Positions 46,355 to 55,358 are shown, counted from the stretch's first letter. The stretch is 64,000 nt of DNA from Natronorubrum halalkaliphilum (GCF_009834785.1 NZ_WUYX01000069.1:145697-209696), one strand, 5' to 3'. A program made the numbers and translations. The notes: generated from the letters alone by a model not told the origin.

Positions 46355-47014
46355 ATGGCGCCCACTTCCCACCTTGGAGTCAGAACCGTGCTCGCGTCGA
46401 TCCAGTCCGCCGTATCGACCGACGGGGTTCCGGCTTCGAGTCTCCAGTTCGACGGACACGTGATCGCATCGACGCTACTGCCGAGGATCAGCGATCGATC
46501 CGGTGGACCGATATCCTGGCCGTCGATCGTCCGCGGCCCGTCGTTCTGGGAGGGGGCCTTGATCGTCGCGTTGTTCCTGTTGATCAGCGGACTCGTCGGA
46601 ATCCGTCTCGCCGAGTTCGTGTCGGATCGCGACCTCGAACTCGAGCGTCCGACGCTCCCGCCCGAAGCCGAGACGTCGGTCGAAACGCCCGCGACGGACG
46701 AAAGGGATCGCTCACCCACCGCGGATCACCGGCCCTACGAGCAGTACCTGTCGCCCGACACGCCGCCCGAACTCCTGAGCGACGACGGGAAGGTGGTTCG
46801 GCTGCTCGTCGAGAACGACGGCCGCATTCGTCAACACCGGATCGCCGACGAAACCGGCTGGTCGAAGTCGAAAGTCAGTCGCATCTGCTCGCAGATGCAC
46901 GCCGATGGGACGATCGAGAAACGGTCTGTCGGCCGCGAAAACCTCATCACCCTGTCCGAACGGCAGGCAGACGAGACGACGGAGTCGGACGATATCGAGA
47001 ACCCCGCTGCGTAA
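46355..47014 (+). CDS. Membrane-anchored winged-helix regulator
   Basis: 219 residues. One membrane helix (GALIVALFLLISGLVGI, ~67-85), an acidic linker, then a C-terminal winged helix: LLSDDGKVVRLLVENDGRI, RQHRIADETGWSKSKVSRI, and the wing DGTIEKRSVGRENLITL. This is the MarR/DUF7343-type domain seen in haloarchaeal membrane regulators. It sits between the divergent UDP-sugar dehydrogenase operon and glmS, both of which carry the shared promoter element, so it is a candidate controller of amino-sugar supply. ATG 46355 is the first start after an in-frame TGA. Confidence 0.82.
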   Translation: MAPTSHLGVRTVLASIQSAVSTDGVPASSLQFDGHVIASTLLPRISDRSGGPISWPSIVRGPSFWEGALIVALFLLISGLVGIRLAEFVSDRDLELERPTLPPEAETSVETPATDERDRSPTADHRPYEQYLSPDTPPELLSDDGKVVRLLVENDGRIRQHRIADETGWSKSKVSRICSQMHADGTIEKRSVGRENLITLSERQADETTESDDIENPAA

Positions 47015-47488
47015 CGGCCGTTCCGTCGAGAAGACGGGTATTTTCCGGGAGCGTCATCCGATTGTCACACGTCGTCGGGTCCTGCTCGGACGGCGACTCG
47101 AGCCGACGACCTGTCGACGCGGGCGCACGCGTTCTACGTTCGAGTGAGGTCAACCGAGCCGGCCGGGCGTGAGACTGACGCGACTGGCCGCCGAAACGAT
47201 TGTTGTACACAGCGCAATCGAACGCGGCGTCATACGGGCGACGGCGTCGGGCTTATTCGTGGTATAGTAATGGCCCGTACCGCAGTTGGGATGGGTAGCG
47301 GCCCGCCTCCGTCGCGTCGACGGCAACGGGCCGGAGACAACAATGATACGCACCAGCACTGTTCCGCAGGCAGCCGTCTCGCACCGACCGGATACGACCG
47401 ACCCGAACGTGGTCCGTCGCGTCGCACGCCGTTCGTTCGGCAGTGGGTCGTGGCCGACAGCCGTCGCCGGGACGAAGGTGACCGGCTG
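47015..47488. other. Long leader region of glmS
   Basis: 474 bp. The shared element at 47253-47270 would give glmS a leader of ~200 nt. A frame from ATG 47270 reads into glmS, but GlmS needs Cys as the residue after Met, so this part is untranslated or a separate leader. I could not identify a riboswitch or ribozyme fold. Confidence 0.45.
47253..47270 (+). promoter_or_regulatory. Shared TTAY-N6-YATAGTRA element, copy 3
   Basis: TTAT, TCGTGG, TATAGTAA on the plus strand, about 219 bp before the glmS ATG. Confidence 0.45.
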
Positions 47489-49297
47489 ATGTGCGGAATC
47501 ATCGCGCGTATCGGCCACGGAAACGCGACCGAAACGCTGCTTTCCGGCCTCGAGAACCTCGAGTACCGAGGCTACGACTCGGCCGGAATCGCCGTGCAAA
47601 ACGGGTCCGGCGTCAAGGTCCACAAATGCTCGGGCCAGGTGTCGGACCTCAAGTCGTCGCTCGAAGGGCGTCCGCACGGAAATATGGGCATCGGCCACAC
47701 CCGCTGGAGCACGCACGGTCCGCCGACCGACGAAAACGCCCACCCGCACACGGACACGGCGGGCGACGTTGCAGTCGTCCATAACGGCGTCATCGACAAC
47801 TACGACGAACTCAAAGCCGAGTTGCGGGCGCTGGGTCACGAGTTCGAAAGCGATACCGACACCGAAGTCATCCCGCACCTGATCGATGAGTACCTGGGGA
47901 CGTGCGACGACACCGAGCGGGCCGTCCGGCGGGCCGTCGACACCCTCGAGGGAAGCTACGCCATCGCCGCGATCGTCGACGGCGAAGAACGCGTGTACGC
48001 CGCACGGAAGGGCTCTCCACTCGTGCTGGGCCTCGACGACTCGGAGTGGTTCCTCGCCAGCGACGTCCCGGCGTTTCTCGATTACACTGACGAGGTTATC
48101 TACCTCGAGGACGGTGATATCGTCGTCCTCGAGCCGGATTCCTACTGGATTTCCGATCTCGAGGGGAACCCGGTCGACCGGTCGGTCGACACCGTCGACT
48201 GGGATCCGGAAGACGCGGGGAAAGGTGAGTACGACCACTACATGCGCAAAGAGATCGATAGTCAGCCGACGGCTCTCGCCAACACGATCGAGGGCCGGAT
48301 CGACGGCGACGATGTCGTCTTCGAGAACCTCCCGCCCGGGTCGTTCGAGGAAATCGAGACGGTCCAGTTCGTCGCCTGTGGGACGTCCTATCACGCGGCG
48401 ATGTACGGCGGTCAGCAGTTGCGGGAGGCCGGCGTTCGAACGGAAATCCTCCGTGCGACCGAGTACGGTGCCACGTCCGGTCCCGTCGACGAACGCACGC
48501 TCGTCGTGGCGGTTACCCAGAGCGGCGAAACGGCGGACACGCTCGATGCGGTCCGACGGGCGACCGATCAGGGTGCCCGGTCGCTCGCCGTGACCAACGT
48601 CGTCGGCTCGACGGCCGCTCGCGAAGCCGACGAGGCGGTTTACATCCGGGCCGGGCCGGAAGTCGGCGTCGCCGCGACGAAGACCTACTCCTCGCAGTCG
48701 GTGACGCTCGCCTTGCTCACTCAGCGTATCGCCGCGGACGTTCCCGACGCGACGCCCGTCGCCGATCGAGCGGAGATGCTCGAATCCCTCACGGCCCTCC
48801 CGGATCACCTCGAAACCGTCCTCGAGACGAGCCAGGCTGAGACGCTCGCTCGAGAGTATCTCGACAGCGAGTCGTACTTCTTCATCGGGAACGGGCTCGG
48901 CCACTCGGTGGCTCTGGAGGGTGCACTGAAGTTCAAGGAGATCACCTACGAACACGCCGAAGGCTTTTCGTCTGGTGAACTCAAACACGGCCCGCTCGCG
49001 CTCGTGACCGAGGAATCGCCGATATTTGCGGTTTCGACGGGCAGCAACGACGAGAAGACGAAAACAAACGCGATCGAGGCCCGGTCTCGTGGCGCCCCGA
49101 TCGTCGCCGTCGGTCCGGAAAACGCCCCGCTAGCCGATGTCACCGAAACGCAGCTGTCGGTGCCCGATACCCATCCCGTCTGGGCGGGCCTTCTCGCGAA
49201 CGTCCAGTTGCAGTTACTCTCCTATCACGCCGCGGAGCTACGCGATCGGCCGATCGATAAGCCGCGCAATCTCGCGAAGAGCGTCACGGTCGAATAA
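47489..49297 (+). CDS. glmS: Glucosamine-6-phosphate synthase
   Basis: 602 residues. Starts MCGIIARIGHG: Cys2 is the glutaminase nucleophile, fixing the start at 47489 though the frame is open to 47144. YRGYDSAG and HTRWSTHGPPTDENAHPH complete the amidotransferase site. Two SIS domains follow: VACGTSYHAAMYG, TQSGETADTLDA (first) and the C-terminal EGFSSGELKHGPLAL and YHAAELRDRPIDKPRNLAKS. It converts fructose-6-phosphate and glutamine to glucosamine-6-phosphate, the source of UDP-GlcNAc for the surrounding glycan genes. Confidence 0.96.
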   Translation: MCGIIARIGHGNATETLLSGLENLEYRGYDSAGIAVQNGSGVKVHKCSGQVSDLKSSLEGRPHGNMGIGHTRWSTHGPPTDENAHPHTDTAGDVAVVHNGVIDNYDELKAELRALGHEFESDTDTEVIPHLIDEYLGTCDDTERAVRRAVDTLEGSYAIAAIVDGEERVYAARKGSPLVLGLDDSEWFLASDVPAFLDYTDEVIYLEDGDIVVLEPDSYWISDLEGNPVDRSVDTVDWDPEDAGKGEYDHYMRKEIDSQPTALANTIEGRIDGDDVVFENLPPGSFEEIETVQFVACGTSYHAAMYGGQQLREAGVRTEILRATEYGATSGPVDERTLVVAVTQSGETADTLDAVRRATDQGARSLAVTNVVGSTAAREADEAVYIRAGPEVGVAATKTYSSQSVTLALLTQRIAADVPDATPVADRAEMLESLTALPDHLETVLETSQAETLAREYLDSESYFFIGNGLGHSVALEGALKFKEITYEHAEGFSSGELKHGPLALVTEESPIFAVSTGSNDEKTKTNAIEARSRGAPIVAVGPENAPLADVTETQLSVPDTHPVWAGLLANVQLQLLSYHAAELRDRPIDKPRNLAKSVTVE

Positions 49298-50196
49298 TCG
49301 GGACGGCTCCGTCTCGAGGACTGATCGACGCGTCCGTTCGATAGTTCGAACCCGGTGTCGGTACGACCGTACTGGCCGTTTCTTCGATCGATTATCAACG
49401 AACCAGACGACAGCGGCGCGGCTCTCGAGCGCCCCTCGCGAATCCGCTCGAGACGGAACTCGGACCGGCGGTAGCCACCCATCGTCGCGGCGTCCCCCGA
49501 ACGGCCGACGAGCGGAGACCGGCGTTCAAACGCTTCGTCCCAGAGCGTGTCGCACGGGTCGTCGAAGGGAGCGCCATCCCCTCGAGAGGGCGCAAACGAT
49601 GACGAACTGTTCGAGCGAATCGCCGACACCTACGAGGACGTCGGTCACCACCAACCCGAAAGGAACGGAAGCGATTCGTCGACACCGATCGTTCGTACTC
49701 CGCAACCTCGGCTACTCTGGACGTGTCGTTTCGCGGACGGACGCCTCGGCCGGAAGGGAGCCTCGAAACCAACCGTCGACTCATCTCCATCGCCGCCGTT
49801 CTCGTCGATCGGCAGCCGGGTATCTGGAGCGGATGTAACGGTATCAGACGGGGACGGTACGGGTCGCGTGTCGGTTTCGGAACGTGTGACGTCGGGACCG
49901 AAGCGTCATCGATATTCGTCGATCGAGTCGGGAAGAACGGTGCTGAACTGACAGTCGCTCCTGAAACGCTTGACACACCAATGAGAACGCGATCCTGCGG
50001 TCGGATGTGTATTGTGGCAACCGCTACGCTAGTTTCGTTCCGGGCGTCGACGGCAGGATCGAACCAGATCGCGGGGACCGGTTCGACCCTTCCGTTCAGG
50101 CCTGGGGAGGAACGAGCGGCCTCTCGTGCGTGAACTGCTGAGCGAAGTCGTGCGACGGGTGGCGATTTCGCTCGTCAGTCGAGGCTTGGGAGGGTA
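49298..50196. other. 900-bp region without a convincing gene
   Basis: Open frames occur in all phases but show shadow-like, Arg/Ser-rich composition. A few short segments look protein-like (for example DDELFERIADTYEDVG read from about 49600 on plus), suggesting decayed coding DNA. AGTTCGAACCC at 49340 resembles a tRNA T arm but no acceptor or anticodon arm is present. Transcription from glmS and from 51093 would converge here. Confidence 0.5.
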
Positions 50197-51093
50197 CTAG
50201 TCGTCCGTCTCCTCGAGCGTCAGCGTGACCGTTTCGTCTCCGCCGTCGATCTCGACCGTTTCCTCCGTCTCCTCGTAGCCGTCCGCTTCGGCGATGATCA
50301 CGTAGTCGTCGTCCGCGAGGTCGAACTCGATCTCGCCGTCGTCGTCGACCGAGTCGGGCTCGCTCGAGCCGGAGTCGGCCTCGACCACGACGGTGGCTTC
50401 GTCTATCGGATCACCGTCGCCGTCTTCGACGATCGCCGTCAGCGTGTGGGTTTCGGTGCCACCATCGCCGTCGTCACTCTCGTCGTCTGCGTCCTCGAGC
50501 GTCAGCGTGACCGATTCGTCGTCGCCGTCGACTTCGACCGACGCTTCGGTATCTTCGTAGCCGTCCGCTTCGGCGATGACCGTGTACTCGTCGTCCGCGA
50601 GGTCGAACTCGACCTCGCCGTCGTCGTCGACCGAGTCGGGCTCGCTCGAGCCGGAGTCGGCCTCGACTACGACGGTGGCTTCATCTATCGGATCGCCGTC
50701 GTCGTCTTCGACGGTGGCCGTGAGCGTGTGCGTGTCGGTGTCGTTATCGGCGTCTCGAGAGTCGTCGGTGTCATCGCTTTCATCACCTGTATTCTCGTCG
50801 TCGCTCCCGGTGTCGTTCTCGTTGTCACTCTCGTTGTCGTTGTCGCCGTCTTCATCGTCGCTTCCGCCCCCGGCACCGTCCGCGTCGTCGGTGGCGTCGA
50901 CATCGCCTTCGCGGGGCTCCCCCTCGCTCCAATCGTCGCTGATCGAGCCGATCGCGCCGCCGACGGACGCCCCGCTCGCCGCGAGAACCAGTCCGGCCAC
51001 CAGAAACGCGATGCCACTGACGGTGAGCAAGAGCTGAACGCTGGTCTGAATCGATCGGTTCTCCGCCTGCCGTCGTCGGATGTTGGGGCCCAT
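50197..51093 (-). CDS. Membrane-anchored surface protein with duplicated beta-sandwich repeat
   Basis: 298 residues from ATG 51093. One N-terminal membrane helix (VQLLLTVSGIAFLVAGLVLA, ~19-40), a ~70-residue Asp/Glu/Asn/Gly linker, then two nearly identical ~80-residue repeats, each opening HTLTA.VED, passing DPIDEATVVVEADSGSSEPD, and closing with VTLTLE. The pattern (AdGYEdTE..VEVdG) is that of CarboxypepD_reg/PEGA-like beta-sandwich domains. The repeats are also nearly identical as DNA (about 50280-50470 and 50565-50750), implying recent duplication. Probably displayed on the cell surface; function unknown. A copy of the shared promoter-like element lies ~300 bp upstream. Confidence 0.75.
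   Translation of the reverse strand: MGPNIRRRQAENRSIQTSVQLLLTVSGIAFLVAGLVLAASGASVGGAIGSISDDWSEGEPREGDVDATDDADGAGGGSDDEDGDNDNESDNENDTGSDDENTGDESDDTDDSRDADNDTDTHTLTATVEDDDGDPIDEATVVVEADSGSSEPDSVDDDGEVEFDLADDEYTVIAEADGYEDTEASVEVDGDDESVTLTLEDADDESDDGDGGTETHTLTAIVEDGDGDPIDEATVVVEADSGSSEPDSVDDDGEIEFDLADDDYVIIAEADGYEETEETVEIDGGDETVTLTLEETDD
50217..50760. repeat. Direct duplication inside the surface-protein gene
   Basis: Two units of roughly 240 bp, start-to-start distance about 285 bp. The best-conserved core (covering TCGAACTCGATCTCGCCG and TCGGGCTCGCTCGAGCCG) differs by only a few bases between copies. Confidence 0.75.
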
Positions 51094-51609
51094 TGTGGTA
51101 CTGAGAGTGGCTGCGGTCGTTGATCGGTTACGGACTCGCCGTTCTACCTGTTCTCGAGGCGACGGGATCCGACCCGGCGGTGGCCGAGGGGCGGGGAGTT
51201 GCCGCTCGGTCGAGGTCCGCAACCTCCAGCGTTCCGCAACCGTTTCCAGTCGTCGAGGGACGCCGATCCGGCGGTCGGTTCGGGCACCATCGCTGGCACG
51301 AGAATCGGTTCGGGCTCCACTGCCGGCGCTGTCGTCTAAATCGCAGCGGCGTGGACGGATACATTACGCGGCAGTTGTTCCGCTCGGCGGTTCACTATAC
51401 GGTGGATAAAACGGTTTCACCGGCCGAAACGGTACCGAAAAGCGTACCGCTGCGTTCCGTCATCGAGACGCTGGACCGGTGGCTCGAGCATATCCCGTCG
51501 CTCGAGACCGGGTCCGTTTGAAAACCGTAACCCGATCGGACTGAGCGGTTCCAGTCAGCGCCGGCGGAGAACGCGACCAGTGTCTCCCGTCGCGGCTGAC
51601 CCCCGTCGG
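51094..51609. other. Intergenic region with shared element
   Basis: 516 bp between the starts/stops of two minus-strand genes. Contains copy 4 of the shared element at 51388-51420. No gene is supported; the open frames are Arg/Ser-rich shadows. Confidence 0.45.
51388..51420 (-). promoter_or_regulatory. Shared TTAY-N6-YATAGTRA element, copy 4
   Basis: Minus strand: GTGAAACCG, TTTTATCC, ACCG, TATAGTGA, ACCGCC. Matches copy 2 at 46111-46143 at nearly every position except the 4-bp centre and one inserted T. Points toward the surface-protein gene starting at 51093. Confidence 0.5.
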
Positions 51610-52596
51610 TTACGCTCTCGGATCCAGTTTGGTCTCGGCCGATTGATCGAACTGCGAGTCGACGACGGTATCGCGGACGGAGCGAACGAAATCGAGTGCC
51701 GCCGGTCCGAGGAGCGCGAAACAACAGACCGCGAGGCTGGCGACCGACGGCCCGAATTTCGTCGCTTTCCAGCCGTATTTGAACGCGCGCTGTCGGTTGT
51801 TGCGGTCGATTTCGGTCCAGCCGTAGGAGACGTGGCGACTGTACCGCAATCGGCGTTCGATCTCCGGATACCGTTCGATCTCCTTGCGGTACTTGGACCA
51901 GAGTTGTCCCGAGATATCCATCGCCTTGTCGAGATCGAGGTGTGGCTGTTCGACCTGTTCGGCGAACCCCTGACTGACGTTCTGTTCGTGAAACTGCCGA
52001 ACGACCAGCGGTTCGTCGACGTACTCGTACTCGTACTCGCGGGCGAGTCGAATCGTGTGGTCCCAGTCTTCGCCGCACTCGAAGTCGGTGTCGTAGCCGC
52101 CGACCGTCTCGAAACACTCCGCACGGATCATGTGACTCGAGTACGGTTTGAGGCTGAACCCCGCGAGTATTTCCGGGTAGATATCACCGCGCATCGACGG
52201 CGAGTAGGTGCCGACGATCCGACCGTTCTGGCGAACGAATCCGCCGGTGTAGACGACGCCGCAGTCCGGATTGGCGTCCATCACGGCCAGCTGTTTCTCG
52301 ACCTTGTCCGGATCCCAACGGTCGTCGTCGTCCAGAATACAGAGATACTCGCCCCGTGCGTGCTCGATCGCGCGATTCCGGCTCGCCGCGATCCCGAGCC
52401 GCTCCTCGTTGTAGATCGGGCGCACGCGATCGTCGTCGTCGTATCGCTCGAGAACGTCCCGCGTTTCGACGGCCGGCGGATCACAGACGATCACGACTTC
52501 GAGTTCGTCGTGGGTCTGGGCGAGCGCCGTCTCGACCGCTCCCTCGATGAACGCTGGCCGATCGTAGGTGGGAACGATTACGCTGACGAGCGTCAT
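51610..52596 (-). CDS. GT2 family glycosyltransferase
   Basis: 328 residues. GT-A marks: VSVIVPTYDRPAFIEGAVET, then LGIAASRNRAIEHARGEYLC and the metal-binding ILDDDDRWDPDK. VVYTGGFVRQNGRIVGTYSP and ETVGGYDTDFECGEDWDHTI form the acceptor side, as in EpsE/WcaA-like transferases. A hydrophobic segment near 283-303 could attach it to the membrane. Divergent from the GT2 gene at 52913. CGCATAAT on minus at 52641-52648 is a probable promoter core. Confidence 0.9.
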   Translation of the reverse strand: MTLVSVIVPTYDRPAFIEGAVETALAQTHDELEVVIVCDPPAVETRDVLERYDDDDRVRPIYNEERLGIAASRNRAIEHARGEYLCILDDDDRWDPDKVEKQLAVMDANPDCGVVYTGGFVRQNGRIVGTYSPSMRGDIYPEILAGFSLKPYSSHMIRAECFETVGGYDTDFECGEDWDHTIRLAREYEYEYVDEPLVVRQFHEQNVSQGFAEQVEQPHLDLDKAMDISGQLWSKYRKEIERYPEIERRLRYSRHVSYGWTEIDRNNRQRAFKYGWKATKFGPSVASLAVCCFALLGPAALDFVRSVRDTVVDSQFDQSAETKLDPRA

Positions 52597-52912
52597 GGCC
52601 GAAGTTCACCTGTCGGGCCGATCTGGCGAGCGAGGGTGTGATTATGCGCGACTGTACACATATCCGGAGCAATCAGTCTGAGATACTTATTCTTACAGCG
52701 GATTCTCGTTGTTTGATGACTACTATGGAGAGCTAGCCGTGTCGTTCGATCGAGAGATTTCGATCGCTCGCTCAAAACGCGATATATGGCATCCTGGCGT
52801 GTCTTACGGTAAATTAGCGGTTGGTTTCGTACCGGTTACGATCGAGATTCGGTGACCGTCGGTCGGGGAATGCGGTCGCTACTTTTCCCGATCCGTCTCG
52901 GGACCACAGGGG
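52597..52912. other. Divergent promoter region of two GT2 genes
   Basis: 316 bp, AT-richer than the flanks. Contains CGCATAAT (minus, 52641-52648), CTTATTCTTAC (about 52687) and ACTATGG (52723). Nothing coding. Confidence 0.5.
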
Positions 52913-53869
52913 ATGACAGCGGAAACCGAGGCCGGCGACGGGAACCGAGGCGAGGACGAGTGGCCCGTCGTCTCGGTCATCGTCCCGGTGTACAACGACC
53001 CGGAAGGACTCCGAGACACGCTCGACGCGCTGATGGCCCAAACGTATCCGGGAACAGCCCACGAGATTCTGGTCGTCGATAACGATTCGACCGACGAAAC
53101 GCCGGCAGTTGCCCGAGCCTACGCCGCCGAGCACGACCAGGTCACGTTTCTGGTCGAAGCCGACCGACAGAGTTCCTATGCGGCGCGAAACACGGGTATC
53201 GAGAACGCACGCGGTGACGTGTTCGCGTTCGTCGATGCGGACATGCTCGTCGACGAGACGTGGCTCGTCGACGCGATTTCCGCGTTCGAGCGCAAGGACG
53301 CCGAATACATGGGTTGTAACGTCGAGATGGTTCCCTCGGAGGGCGGCGACTCCCTCGCAGAACGCTATAACCGGCAAACCGGCTTCCCGATCGACTACTT
53401 CATCGAGGATCTCGGCTTTGCGCCGACCTGCTGTCTGTTCGTGCGCAGGTCCGTCCTCGAGGACGTCGGTTCGTTTGATTCGCGACTGATCTCGAGCGGC
53501 GACCGAGAGTTCGGTCATCGGGTGCGCGATTCGGGACGAGAACTGCAATACGCGGCAGACGTGACGATGTACCACCCCACGAGATCGACATCCGAAGCGC
53601 TGATACGGAAGTCCCGGCGGATCGGTCGGGGGCTCTACCAGCTGCGGCGGTTCCATCCGAATCGATACGACGATCCGGTGCCGGTTGCACTCAATCCGTG
53701 GCCGTATCTCCCGCCGCGACCCGCACAGATTCGAGGCATCGACGGCTGGGATACCCTCTCGCGTCGCGAAAAGGCGGGGTTCTACCTGCTGTCGTACGCT
53801 CGCGGCGTGTCGAACGGACTCGGCCGGATCGAGGAGACGGTCCGTCGGCATTTACCGACGAGAGCCTAG
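52913..53869 (+). CDS. GT2 family glycosyltransferase
   Basis: 318 residues. A 17-residue acidic lead precedes VVSVIVPVYNDPEGLRDTLD; VVDNDSTDETPAVA, SSYAARNTGIENARGDVFAF and DADMLVDETWL complete the GT-A core. SFDSRLISSGDREFGHRV is the ED/HRV-type acceptor motif of GT2 enzymes that extend polysaccharides. No clear membrane helix before the stop. After the TAG stop the same frame stays open and encodes a hydrophobic protein (see 54059). Confidence 0.9.
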   Translation: MTAETEAGDGNRGEDEWPVVSVIVPVYNDPEGLRDTLDALMAQTYPGTAHEILVVDNDSTDETPAVARAYAAEHDQVTFLVEADRQSSYAARNTGIENARGDVFAFVDADMLVDETWLVDAISAFERKDAEYMGCNVEMVPSEGGDSLAERYNRQTGFPIDYFIEDLGFAPTCCLFVRRSVLEDVGSFDSRLISSGDREFGHRVRDSGRELQYAADVTMYHPTRSTSEALIRKSRRIGRGLYQLRRFHPNRYDDPVPVALNPWPYLPPRPAQIRGIDGWDTLSRREKAGFYLLSYARGVSNGLGRIEETVRRHLPTRA

Positions 53870-54058
53870 CCTCGTCGTCTCTCTCCACCTCGTCGGTCGA
53901 GGACGTTCGAACTCCCGGAAGCGAACGGCCTCGATCGGGAAGTAGTACCTGTAGCTCTGCTGTTCGTCTCCGAGTACTTCCTCGAGGCGGTCGACGACGA
54001 AACGACCGAAGCACCGTTCGCCGTTCACGCCGGAACACTCCGGTCTCATTACCGAGGC

Positions 54059-54319
54059 GTGGCGGTGTACTCGCTGTTCGGATATCTCGTGGTCGTCGTC
54101 GGAGCGGTGCTCTGGGGATCAACGCCCGCGGTCACGGGGATGATTGTCCTGACGCTGACCCTTCCGTTGCCGGTACTCTGGGCTGCACGACGGGCGCGCT
54201 TTCGGACGGACGACTACGCGGGCGATGTCGCCGGCAGGGAGACCGTCGCTCGGACGGCGGATCGCGCGATTGAAAGGCGGATAACGGGGGAGCGGCCGTC
54301 CGCTACTTGCGCGCGATGA
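54059..54319 (+). CDS. Possible small membrane protein after the GT2 gene
   Basis: 86 residues from GTG 54059: VYSLFGYLVVVVGAVLWG and VTGMIVLTLTLPLPVLWAA are two membrane helices, followed by a basic/acidic tail. GC3 is coding-like. The same frame is open, with coding-like codons (EVVPVALLFVSEYFLEAVDD at about 53939-53998), right back to the TAG of the GT2 gene, but has no ATG or GTG before 54059. It may be a separate protein with an unusual start, or a detached C-terminal membrane part of the transferase. It overlaps the end of the convergent methyltransferase gene by 17 bp. Confidence 0.4.
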   Translation: MAVYSLFGYLVVVVGAVLWGSTPAVTGMIVLTLTLPLPVLWAARRARFRTDDYAGDVAGRETVARTADRAIERRITGERPSATCAR

Positions 54320-55358
54320 GTTCGATCGAGTGATCGCTCTCGACCATCGCCCGCCGCAGGTCGTCGAAATCGTCGACGTCACACTCGAGGCCGTGCCAGC
54401 GACGCTCGTCGTCGACGCCGGCCGCGGCGTCCGTTCGAACGGCCGAGACGACCTCGAAGTCGTTGTCCGCAAACCGATCCACGAGCTCCATTTTGGCGGC
54501 TGCGGAGAGCTCGAGCGGGTGGAGTTCGACGTAGACGACCGTCGGTCCGGGCGCGGCCAGGACGTCCGTCAAGCCCTCGAGTACCTCGCACTCGTAGCCC
54601 TCGACGTCGAACCGGACGACGTTGACCGACGCGGGGTCGATATCGCGGTCCGCGAGGTACTGGCTTCCGGTGGTCTGCTCGACGGCGAGCGTTTCGCGCG
54701 CGTCGCCGTCGTCGCTCGAGGACCGTCCGGTGGCCCCGGACCCCGAGGAATCGAGAACCCGGTGCTGGTTCGAGTGGGTACTCAGTTCCATCTCGACCGG
54801 CGCCGTCGCGTCGCCGATAGCGAGTCGCTCGATGTCGACGAGGTCCGCGTAGCCGTTTCGCTCGACGTTGTGCTCGAGCAGTTCGACGTTCGAGGGGATC
54901 GGTTCGACCGCGTGGATTCGAGCGCGGTCGCCGAGGATCCCCGCCTCGATCGTACAGAAGTAGCCGATGTTCGCGCCGACCTCGAGGACCCGGACGGGGC
55001 CCTCGACGACCTCGGTGAGACGCTCGAGTTCGCGCTCGAAGGCCGCCGTCGAGCAGTACTCGTGGACGCCGTAGGCGAGCAGGGTTCGGGAAATCCCGGC
55101 GTCGTCGGTGTCGACGACCAGTTCATGACCGTTGGTCTCGACCAGTTGGTAGCGTCCGTCCTCGAGCCGGTACTCGTAGTACGGGTTCCGGCCGGTCAGC
55201 AGTTCGGCGACCGAGCCGGCGACCGCACCGGGTCGACCGGCCCGCAGTAAGCGCTCGAGTTTTCGCCCCTCGAGTGCCAGATACCGGGCGACCCGCGGTG
55301 CGGTGTCGGTCGCCGAGCGGAGCCGTTTCGCGGGGATCCGTATCCGTGACGTCGTCAT
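54303..55358 (-). CDS. FkbM family methyltransferase
   Basis: 351 residues. SAM-binding VRVLEVGANIGYFCTIEAG (~123-141), acidic strand end IHAVEPIPSNVELLEHNVER, the FkbM signature VVRFDVEGYECEVLEG and a C-terminal IVYVELHP-like strand (VVYVELHPLEL). A ~100-residue N-terminal part with a basic helix precedes the fold. FkbM enzymes O-methylate sugars or lipids; in this locus the target is probably the surface glycan. A Ser/Gly/Asp-rich insert sits near 200-220. Confidence 0.9.
   Translation of the reverse strand: MTTSRIRIPAKRLRSATDTAPRVARYLALEGRKLERLLRAGRPGAVAGSVAELLTGRNPYYEYRLEDGRYQLVETNGHELVVDTDDAGISRTLLAYGVHEYCSTAAFERELERLTEVVEGPVRVLEVGANIGYFCTIEAGILGDRARIHAVEPIPSNVELLEHNVERNGYADLVDIERLAIGDATAPVEMELSTHSNQHRVLDSSGSGATGRSSSDDGDARETLAVEQTTGSQYLADRDIDPASVNVVRFDVEGYECEVLEGLTDVLAAPGPTVVYVELHPLELSAAAKMELVDRFADNDFEVVSAVRTDAAAGVDDERRWHGLECDVDDFDDLRRAMVESDHSIELIARK

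Noticed and set aside
47270-47488. N-terminal extension of GlmS from ATG 47270
   Set aside because: Would bury the catalytic cysteine, which must be residue 2 before Met removal.
47150-48988. 612-residue minus-strand frame
   Set aside because: Antisense to glmS, whose catalytic motifs are complete.
49330-49345. T-arm-like AGTTCGAACCC
   Set aside because: No matching acceptor or anticodon arms within tRNA distance.
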